This document shows positions 56,102-64,000 of a DNA stretch of 64,000 nt, piece by piece. Position numbers and translations under genes: made by a program. The first letter of the stretch is position 1. Each line of letters opens with the position of its first letter. Origin of the DNA: Kappaphycus alvarezii (lineage: Eukaryota > Rhodophyta > Florideophyceae > Gigartinales > Solieriaceae); the NCBI GenBank assembly GCA_002205965.3, contig NADL03000610.1, positions 248,001 to 312,000 on the forward strand, written 5' to 3'. A model generated the notes under the pieces. It saw only the letters and a program-made list of their open reading frames with translations, was not told where the DNA came from and did not search any database.

Positions 56102-57540
56102 TGTGTTGATGGTTTGTGATCAGAGGTGTTGCGATGTGGTGGAAGAGTGGCTTTAGATTTATTGGAATATTAGTTGACTTCCTGACCGGTTCAAGTGCTG
56201 GTGGCATGTCTCAGATTTTATACCGAAGTTTGAATCATTTCTCCCACTCTCGGTGATACTTCAAGGCAATATTTTTCCCGGAAGATCCAAAAAACCGAAA
56301 TCATCCCGACCAAATAACGCATTTAGAGCTGTAAACGCTTGGAACTGAAATTGGAAAATTTCTGGATTGGGAATTGGCCATGCGTGCAAAAATGAGAGAA
56401 ATATAGAAAGAAAATTGCTTACATCCAAAAGATCTCCTAAATTTTCAAAATTGTTAGATCCATGATTGGCAGAAATTTATATACTTCACGTTTGCCTGTG
56501 CGATCGATAGGATGCGCAGGGTGTTTTTTCAACTTGAGACACCAGCGAAAAAACAAAATCGACCGAGCCAGGCGTTTTCCCTTATCGGTGACTATTTTCC
56601 TTTGATAGTGTGATAAGAACAGTCGAACTGTTACAAAAAACTAGAATATTTTCTCTATTTCGCATTCAAAAGATGTTATTCTTAGAGATACTCCTACAGA
56701 AAACAACCCGCAATTACTGTACGTCCGATCGGTGTTGGCTCTCAAACGGTCAGGTTATATAGTCACGTTGAAACAATTGAATTTTTTCTTTTACACGCCA
56801 CATATTTAGCCTTCCTCACAAAACCCTCCGGTTCTCAGCTCTCCGAGTTGCCATAATAAGCACACCTGTTATTCCCCAGTTTTAATAACATTTTTGTTAG
56901 CTGATGGCGATTGTAGGTTGAAATCACTCATGGGCGGTAATTAAAGCTATGACCGGAATTTTTTTCACTTTATCAGGGGCAGAGTTGTAACAAACGCTTT
57001 ACTTCAAATACCACAGACCACATGTCTATCGTTTGAGCTGTTAAATATTGCGTGGTCCAGATCTGCAACTGTTTAAAATAATTTCCTGCTGCCCCATGAT
57101 ACGGTTGCTTCTCAGACGATCTAATAGGGTCATTTTTTGGTCAAATTGTAAGACTGAGAAACTCTGTGCTCATTCTGAATGAATAAAAACTTCCCTGTAG
57201 TTTAATCCAAGGTGAAAAAAAGTTTCTGCGGCACCTCAACGTGGATTGAAACTATTTTCATGTTGGTGACCTCCACCAAAAAGATATAACCGTTAGTCGT
57301 TGAATTTTTGACAGCCTTATACACGGCTACACAAACTTATAAATCCAACCAAATGATAGAAGTGGGCAAAGTTTTCAACATCATTAATCGCGTTTGAAAG
57401 GTTCCATACAACAAGAGCCATTTAGCAAACTTGTCATCTGGGAACCTTGAATCTCAATTATTTATACGATACCTTCCGATGATCCAAATCCCAGACCGGA
57501 AAATTGCGGACGAGTATACTCCAAAGAGGCATATCACCTC
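56102..57540. other. No gene recognised
   Basis: AT-rich, with frequent stops on both strands. The first 100 bases may be the promoter of the zinc-finger gene, but no clear box is seen. Confidence 0.5.
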
Positions 57541-58393
57541 TGATGATTATTGCACCTATTGGAGCGGGAGGATTCGGAAGGGCGGGAAATAAGGTTTCAA
57601 ATTGGAATCGTTCCGGCAAAGATTCATATTAACAGAAGAAGCGGATCTATTCGAAAGTTTGATTTCGAAATCTCTGCCGCACGCCCCATCCGTCCGATAT
57701 GTCGGGATGGATGGGGCACACCAGGTAGCAGTATTCGATGACGCTGGCGATAGCGCAGATTCCGTGAGAAGACAAATGGGAGGGAAAATCCCAGTTGGTT
57801 TAGTCATGAAGATAGGCATTCAAGCACTAAGCCAACTGGAACACATTCACTCTCAAGAATATATATTCATTGCTTCGTAAACCCTGATAATATCAACACA
57901 GTCGGCACAAACAAGTGGTACATTCGCAATCTAAAGCACGTTAAACGATACAGAAACTCTCGAGGTGCCCATATACCGTTCCGCATGAGGGTACCGGGCG
58001 TGCGGGCGATGATTTCCAACATCCCGTGAGGCGTCGGATGGGAGAATTTTCAAGGAGAAGCAACGTAGTTTCCCTCTTATATAGCTTGGTATATTTATGC
58101 AGGGGCCGTCTACCTTGGTCGAACAATTCTCCGAGCACTTCTGAAGGTAGCAACCTGGGGGAACAGAAAAAAATTTAATGAAGTATCAAATTACTACGAG
58201 GACACTGTGCAGGCATCTCCCTGCAGAGATGAAACGAATATGCGATTACGCTTTGAAAATAGGCTTCTCGGAACCACCCCAGTATAGCTTCATGGGAGAC
58301 ATGCTGGATAAGGCATTACAAAGGCGGTCGATGGGATACAACCGCATTCTCAAACGTCTGCGTGATTTTGGGCGGAAGCCATCCGAAAAATAA
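57541..58393 (+). pseudogene. Casein-kinase-1-like protein kinase, pseudogene
   Basis: Pieces in different frames follow the order of a casein kinase 1 domain. A glycine loop APIGAGGFGRAG lies at 57552-57588. A frame at 57602-57880 has SVRYVGMDGAHQVAVFD, then MKIGIQALSQLEHIHSQEY, where family members have the ...QML..IEYIHS... helix. The catalytic HRD segment that should follow is lost at the stop (57880). A later frame reads KRYRNSRGAHIPFRM near 57940-57990, matching the casein-kinase-1 ..KKYRD..T..HIPYRE block. The last frame (58178-58393) has LPAEMKRICDYALKIGF and PQYSFMGDML, the C-lobe end. Loss of the catalytic loop and several shifts show it is dead. Confidence 0.8.
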
Positions 58394-59023
58394 CTTGTAG
58401 TCTGGAAAACTTTTCACTTACACATTCCCAACAAGTTGAAAATCACTTCAGTGTCCTTACGTATGAAGATGATCGGTGACGTATCTCAGGCTTTCATGTC
58501 GAACACTGAGGATGCCCTTAATATTGTAACTTAAATTGGTGACCTGAAGATCTTCCCATGGACCATTGCCGCAACCTGGTGGAGACCTATGTCAGACTTT
58601 GCAGTCAAAGACATTGATAACGATGGGATGGATATGTGAAACATATTATTTGAAAATATATTCATTATGACTTCTTTTGCTATGATCAATTAACGCGTAA
58701 AATCTCAGCTGATTAATGTCGGGTTCCAAACTCCAATCGCACAGATTTTGAGAACAAGAATGGAGTGAGATATAGATCGATTTCGATAGATCGGTAAATC
58801 GATGGTCACAAAATAATTAAATACCATTATCCTGGGCAACTTTGCGCAGGGTGAGACTAACCTGATCCCACTAAGCAGTATGGCTGAGGCCGCTGTACGG
58901 ACCGGCGCGACAGACGGAAGTGTCATGGATATCAGTATTACCAACCACGATAGGGAAAGAGCAAAGAGAACATGGGAGGCTGTTGGACAGAAGTGGGATG
59001 GAGAAAAGGAAATATATCTTAGC
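58394..59023. other. No gene recognised
   Basis: Short frames such as 58880-59080 have no domain. Confidence 0.45.
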
Positions 59024-59261
59024 AGCCCATGTAACCGGCTTAGGATTCTTACTGTAATGCGGTCCTTTCACATTAGCTAGCTTACAGGAAAAACTGTCAC
59101 CAAATTTTGGTTCAAAGTTTTATGACAGCTTGTCCTGTTACCAACCTTTTGGGCAAAGGTTTATGGCAAAGTTTTGGGCAAAGTTTTATGACAGCTTGTC
59201 CTGTAAGCTAGCTAATTTGAAAGGAACGAATTACAGTATGAAACTTAACCGGTTACAGCCC
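59024..59261. repeat. Fold-back element, about 62-base inverted arms
   Basis: The left arm (59024-59088) ends TTAGCTAGCTTACAGG and the right arm (59200-59261) starts CCTGTAAGCTAGCTAA. They are reverse complements over their length with some mismatches, including the outer GTAACCGG / CCGGTTAC. The 111-base loop has a 25-base perfect direct repeat (59114-59138 and 59180-59204). Such structure is typical of a small non-autonomous fold-back transposon. Confidence 0.85.
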
Positions 59262-60377
59262 ATACTTCAGGCTGCGTAGGAACCCCCCTTTGAATCGGGA
59301 GAGAGAGCTGCGAGACTCAGGGTTGAAATCGATTCAGCAGATTAACGGCGCATTAATCATTGCGGAATCAATTGGTGGATGAATCAGCAGACGCATTGGT
59401 GAAGAGAAGTAAATATAATTCACTTACATCGCCATGATTATCCCGTGAGGAATGGATTCAACAGGTACGGTTTGACTAATTTGTTGTCGAAGAGTTTCCA
59501 TTACAAAAAATTGAAGGAATCGGAACGAATGGCCCCATGAAGCTCCCCAGGGTACTGCTCCAATGTATTGGAAACCCGATAGCAGGCGTCAGAGCTTTGC
59601 ATGCAAGAAACATATGGAAAGAAAGTCCTACAAGACTTGAATAGGCACAGTAGGAAGCGCAGAGTCTCGAGGCAGGTCTGAACCCCAAGCCGTGTTGACT
59701 GCTCTTAAAGAGGCCAGCAGTATACGAGCCTCATGATATACTGGAGAATATTATCTTGAATTACTCTTTGTATGGCGTAAGAACAGTCTCAAGAGAACGG
59801 ATGAATTGTGAAGAGGTGGATCGAAATATGTCGCCCCCCAGTAGATACTGGCACAGAAAGGACAAATAAGATGGGAAAGGGAATCTGAGTATCTTTAAGG
59901 AAGCGTTGGATTTCGTAGAGGGGCGACGTCTTTCAAAGCCTGGAACACCCCAGAGTTACATCCGCAGAGGGTAAATATGCGCACAGGGACAGGTCGGGCC
60001 TAAGCATTAGTAGTGATTAAGTCGTGGTATCTCCTAAGCGTCAATATATCTCTGCATTCAAACGTGTCACTGGATCGAGGAACCGAGCTCCTCTGTTTGG
60101 GCAGCACGTGCGTTTATGGATAGGGGGTAACAGCTTAGGTGCTATATCGCCTAGAGGCACTGGCAGCTGTTTCCAGAGAGGAGGTAGGGGTATGCCTGCG
60201 GTAAGAACGGGCAAGAAGGATCGCTCTTATAAGAATAGCGACTGTTACATCAATGGAATCTGTTCTTCTGCTGAATTCCACCATAGCCCTCGCTGAATAG
60301 AAAGGGAATGAAGAGCTTGGAATGTACGAAAATTTTATGGGAGTTATGAAACCTCGCAGAATAATTGAGGTTCGGAA
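59262..60377. other. No gene recognised
   Basis: Frames at 59476-59688 (minus) and 60024-60296 (plus) have no domain. The sequence ends at the start of a tail repeat. Confidence 0.45.
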
Positions 60378-60780
60378 TAGGGGTAAATCGTCGGGAGAAG
60401 AGATAATCAGAACCAATTACCCCACGGAGGAGATGTTGCAAGCGCCAAAGGTGCTACCGTGTTATAGTTGAGCGAACATAAAGAGATGGGTCAAGACGAC
60501 AGTTCAAGGGGTTATAAGTAAGTATAGAAGGGCAGGCTCTACCAATTATGCTCCGTGACCAGCGTATGAAAAAATTTTCCTGGGTTTGAAGTTGACTCTC
60601 AACTTTCTGACTACTTAGCACTTGACTTGAAGTTGTCTGCCAACCTGCTTCACCTCTCTTAGGGCAGGCAGCTTACTCGGCTTGTACAGAATTTTCGGCT
60701 AATTACAAAGTCTCAAAAAAACATACTAGGTACCATAGAATGCATTAAAGTGAATCGTGTGGACGAGGGACACAAGTGGA
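60378..60780 (-). repeat. LTR-like tail, well preserved, next to gypsy-like genes
   Basis: From ATAGGGGTAAATCG on it carries all tail landmarks: TTGCAAGCGCCAAAGGTGCT, ACCGTGTTATAGTTGAGCG, GACTCTCAACTTTC and AAAGTCTCAAAAAAACATACT. It reads on the minus strand, like the proteins to its right. Here no acidic ORF lies between tail and protein; about 300 bases of unassigned sequence take its place. Confidence 0.8.
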
Positions 60781-61095
60781 AAATATTTCTCCGAGGGAAA
60801 TATCTAGATGGCATAAACATGTCCGCCACCTATCGGCCAGGGGTGAAAATGGATTTGGCCATTATATAGACTTTTCAGAGTCACTCTTGGTATCACACAG
60901 AAAGCCGTATGTGTACTGACATATATTAATGACAGCGTTTCATAAAATGAAAATCAACCAATGAATTTGCCACACGCATCCAAATTAAAAATATCCCTCA
61001 AATTCAGAAACTGTAAAAATATCTTGCAAATTCAGATACTGCATCGGGAATAGGTCCTCTTCTAGATTTTTTCTCGGGTGCAAAATTAATGCATA

Positions 61096-61757
61096 TCACA
61101 CCCTCCTGCTCAAGACGAACGTCCCGGCTCTTCGTCGCTCTTTTTCTGTTTCAATTAATATCCTTTGTCTTATAGCCACAATATAAGGCCTTTCAAATGG
61201 ATAAGAATGCAGCTGATTTCCAACATAGTGTTCCAAAAAGTAAGTTAGCGTCACTGGAGTTTGACTTCGTACCATGGCTTCAAATGTAGATTTGATAAAT
61301 TGAATGTGGCGTTGAGTACACTCTTCTTCCGTAACTCTTCCGAATCTCCCAGGAGGAAAAAATATATGTGATATGTGAACTCGTCTGGAAGATGCCCGAA
61401 AAATGGATGTCTGTAAGAAATGAAGAAACGCAGCAACAGAAATGAGACTTCGTATGACAATTGCGGTCCGTATAGATCTCGAAAACATAAACAAGTGCTT
61501 TTCATGAAATAGGCAGTAACATGTGGATCATTTGCGTCATCGGAAATATTGCGCAGCCAAAAGGATATCCTATACTTACCAACCGTATGCTGCGCATGAT
61601 TATGAAGAAGTTGTATGGATGAAGATGCGGCATAGCCCCTCGGTGGACTTTCGGCCCGATTCCTTTGTGCGCTGGGTCCAGCAGAAGGACCTCTCGGGGG
61701 ACTTACAGAGCCTCTTCTTGACGAGTTGCGCCTTTTGGAATGTTCTCTTCGGGTCAT
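61096..61757 (-). pseudogene. Second unrecognised protein of the gypsy-like element
   Basis: The minus strand starts at an ATG at 61757 with a basic, Ser/Arg/Pro-rich stretch (about 40 residues, MTRREHSKRRN). A region with GKYRISFWLRNISDD, an aromatic-rich middle and FGHLPDEFTYHIYFF follows. The frame shifts at a run of six A (61357-61362). The continuation RVTEEECTQRHIQFIKS and FLEHYVGNQLHSYPFERPYI stays open to the stop at 61096. Together about 220 residues are readable. No family is recognised. An eroded relative lies at 26800-27450, again between integrase and tail, so it belongs to the element. A structural or accessory role in the env-like position is inferred only from place. Confidence 0.65.
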
Positions 61758-61880
61758 GATCACTGCCTCAGGCGGATTATTTTTCCTTCTTGAACTTCCA
61801 TTGTTGTTAGGCGTTTTAAAAGGTTCCCATAGCAGGTACGGTAGTAGTCGATATTCTATATTCGGAGGTAAGATGCACCT

Positions 61881-62129
61881 CTAAGTTGCACATCTCGATT
61901 GTTCTTGAGAATTATGGAAACCGGGCAGATAATATTCAGAGAGGTTTGCGATAAGTCCATGGTAGCTACTTCCCCCTATTCTTCTATAGAGTAATGATAT
62001 ATTACTTCCACAAACTCTGGGCCTTCTTCCTTGAACCTTCCGTTTTGTAACCAAAATAGAACCCTTATTAATAGTTAGAAATCTTCTTCTGGTGGCAATT
62101 GAACGTTCAACGTACGAAAAAACAAGCAT
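61881..62129 (-). pseudogene. Possible pol C-terminal end of the gypsy-like element
   Basis: The frame contains RRRFLTINKGSILVTKRK and SLLYRRIGGSSYHG, and is related to 27472-27813. The pattern (a K.G..VLV-like strand, then an aromatic/Arg-Arg turn) loosely resembles the module after gypsy integrases, but the resemblance is weak. It lies between integrase (62480-63290) and the second protein. Confidence 0.45.
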
Positions 62130-62479
62130 GTATTAACGTAGAAATGGGTGATTATGTGGAGTTCGTAATAGTCCCGCGTAATAGAGATGATCTAATCCCA
62201 GGCTCTTTTTCCTCCCGTACGAATCATTCTATACTTATAGATGAGTATGCTTAGTGGTTGCACATATTCCTGTGTGAGAAGTAACTCTTCAGGCCCTTGG
62301 TAGTAAGGGGCGAGACAAAGTGCATGGATGGCCCTCCTTGATCTATTACCGGGGCTTGAACAGAGCTTGTAGTGCGGGTGTATTTCCTTCGTGACGATGC
62401 AGGGATTCGAGTGCTTCGTTTGGAAGGCCAGTCATTTCACAGTCTGCTGTATGTATTTTCCATATGTAACAAGTACTCT

Positions 62480-63290
62480 AGAGCCGACTTAAAAGGTTTG
62501 GACTGGATGCCCTGCAATCTCCTTTCTTTTGTATGCTAACGCGCGGCGTGATTTACAACCTTTTGAGGCCATTAGTTCGACTTCTCTACTCTCCTCATGG
62601 ACATTATTTGTTTCTATGTATTTCATTACCATTTTAAGAGCCCTTACATACATTAGCTCTAATGTCGAGCGGCATCATGTCCCCCTTCTTCGGCGGTAAC
62701 CTTACAACACCATTGGTAAGGCACCTTCCCACTGGATTTCATTCTCCGACATAGTTTTCGATATTGGCCGCTCGATGGTTCCGACCATTCTGCCCGCTTT
62801 CCCGTTTCAAATAGGAGTGTAAGCAAGAACTGTCTTTAATTGAATCCCTTTCTCTCTCAAAAAGCGTAGTAGTAACGTTCCACTGAACCAAAGTGCGTTT
62901 TCCGAGATGATGCTTTTTGGAAGACCAAATGGTTTAATTATTTTTTTAGATGAAACTCAAGACAACCTCAGCATTGGTCTCCTCAATTGCAACTGCTGAA
63001 GGCCATCCAGTAAGCTGTTCTACACCTATAAGGAGGTATTCGTTTCCAGAAGACTTTTCTTTTAATGGGCTGGCAAAGTCGAATAAGAAGCTTCCAAAAA
63101 GACCGGAAATTGGAAAGCTTAGAGTAGTGTCGTACTTTCGGGTCGGGGTGAATTCTCGACTTTTTTCGCAGCTTTTCACGAAACTAGACGTCTTTATAGA
63201 TACTTGCCCACCTAAATCTTTCCGTAATGAGTTTCTTGGTTGTTTCGAGATCCCGATTCCCTAACTCATCATGAAAAGTCCTCAATATCT
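62480..63290 (-). pseudogene. Ty3/gypsy-like integrase, decayed
   Basis: The minus strand reads a damaged zinc-binding part (LGNRDLETTKKLITERF), then FDFASPLKEKSSGNEYLL, VEQLTGWPSAVAIEETNAEV (family: DF.GPL....GN.YLL..VD..T.WP.A.A). IIKPFGLPKSIISENALWF follows, where the second catalytic Asp is replaced by Glu. Then come TVLAYTPI, a stop, and NGKAGRMVGTIE, where the third acidic residue is lost. Loss of two of the three catalytic acids shows it is inactive. It is the better of the two copies of this integrase in the window. Confidence 0.8.
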
Positions 63291-63379
63291 TCAGGCTTTC
63301 TTTTAACGGGGCTACTATTCGGGGATCAGCTTTGGTGTGTCGGAAGATTTCCCCATCCCATATTGTAAAGTTCTTTTGT

Positions 63380-63410
63380 ATGTTATACTCTCGGAAGATA
63401 TATCCGATCT
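63380..63410 (-). repeat. LINE-like 3' tail motif
   Basis: The minus strand reads GATCGGATATATCTTCCGAG (63409 down to 63390), 80 bases after the stop of the LINE-like domain. It matches the dispersed motif at 836-880, 4655-4700, 5137-5178 and 25246-25290. Confidence 0.65.
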
Positions 63411-63487
63411 ATCCCATCGTTTTCCAGACAACCACAATCGTCTCAAAAATGTATGCCGACACAGTAATAGGGAAGGAACTACGGTCC

Positions 63488-64000
63488 CTAAAAGGCTACC
63501 TTCAGGCCGGCCAACAGGCAGGCCGCATTGGACATGATGGCTGCTGCAGCGTGCCTTTGCATCAAAACCCCCCGAACCTTTCCATACATCTCCATTGCCC
63601 TCACGACCACCTTCCTCGCTACGTCATTTAGCACTGCACATGAATCCGGGTGCCACCCTCCAAGAGTTGAGATTGGCACAGGCAGGAGCCTACCTCTGCT
63701 GGAGGTCGCGATAAAAGATTGATATCTTCTTTGCTTTGCATTTCGCGCCGCATTCAGAGAGGACATCAGGGTGAAGGCCCTCACTCTCCTGTTGGAGGGA
63801 GCGAGGGGATTCACGCAGGTAACGTCAAAAAAGTCGGTCCCTCCGCTGCTTCCCATTGCCTGGATGTCTGGTCTCGTGCGGTGGAGACCATGGCGTGACT
63901 CTACGACAGGATGACGAGCAGCTCTTTCCAGGTCTTTCGCAAGAAGGTTTACCCTGCGATCATGCCGGTTGATCCTGTGGGCTCCATGCAAGTAGTGCAT
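63488..64000 (-). CDS. LINE-like retrotransposon protein, C-terminal domain (partial)
   Basis: This is an open frame of 170 codons that runs off the window edge, so its start is missing. It begins with an HRINRHDRRVNLLAKDLERA helix, then VVESRHGLHRTRPDIQ and FFDVTCVNPL. This is the RPD...(F/V)DVT pattern found at the end of some non-LTR reverse transcriptases, probably a nuclease-like fold. Next come LNAARNAKQRRYQSFIATSS, a GGWHPDSCAVLNDVARK segment and a final Ala-rich helix. A decayed relative is at 24640-25212. No stop interrupts it, unlike all other pol fragments here, so a nearly intact element may lie to the right. Confidence 0.7.
   Translation of the reverse strand: MHYLHGAHRINRHDRRVNLLAKDLERAARHPVVESRHGLHRTRPDIQAMGSSGGTDFFDVTCVNPLAPSNRRVRAFTLMSSLNAARNAKQRRYQSFIATSSRGRLLPVPISTLGGWHPDSCAVLNDVARKVVVRAMEMYGKVRGVLMQRHAAAAIMSNAACLLAGLKVAF

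Overview
The window looks like a repeat-rich chromosome segment of a nuclear eukaryotic genome, most plausibly a red seaweed. Three things suggest this: two secreted vanadium-dependent haloperoxidase genes without introns, long stretches of decayed retrotransposons (Ty1/copia, Ty3/gypsy-like and LINE-like) plus one hAT DNA transposon, and no operon-like gene packing. The species cannot be fixed from the sequence; a florideophyte such as Chondrus is my best guess. I see no rRNA, convincing tRNA or CRISPR.

Layout. 1-14433: two near-identical copies (1-6002 and 8430-14433) of a 6-kb segment with one haloperoxidase gene each. Copy 1 (2623-4266) is intact; copy 2 (11053-12695) is broken by a one-base loss in a C run. 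The spacer holds a decayed short element (6880-8030). 14434-31200: AT-rich, nested transposons. These are short 'leader - acidic ORF - LTR-like tail' elements, a LINE-like reverse transcriptase (20400-22260 and 24640-25290) split by another insertion, and a decayed Ty3/gypsy-like element on the minus strand (25441-29400 or beyond). One acidic ORF is intact (19281-19787, minus). 32551-38280: a heavily decayed Ty1/copia element with recognisable terminal repeats. 38783-40130: a hairpin and another short element. 41840-47092: two copia fragments lying head to head. 47096-50294: a hAT transposon with terminal inverted repeats and a broken transposase. 50295-55720: a copia LTR fragment, then a GC-rich region with a coiled-coil gene in several frames. 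55724-56101: a small intact C2H2 zinc-finger gene (minus). 57541-58393: a casein-kinase-1-like pseudogene. 59024-59261: a fold-back element. 60378-64000: a second minus-strand Ty3/gypsy-like element and, at the edge, the C-terminal domain of a LINE-like protein.

How it fits together. Likely functional host genes are few: haloperoxidase copy 1, the zinc-finger gene, perhaps the coiled-coil gene and the acidic protein. The most unusual pattern is a repeat family whose acidic ORF and LTR-like tail occur both as short stand-alone elements and downstream of a Ty3/gypsy integrase, where a further unrecognised ORF lies between. That suggests a gypsy-like retrotransposon with extra 3' ORFs and shorter derivatives. 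Several frame breaks fall in homopolymers, so some 'pseudogenes' may be sequencing errors. All homology calls come from reading motifs by eye, not from a database search.
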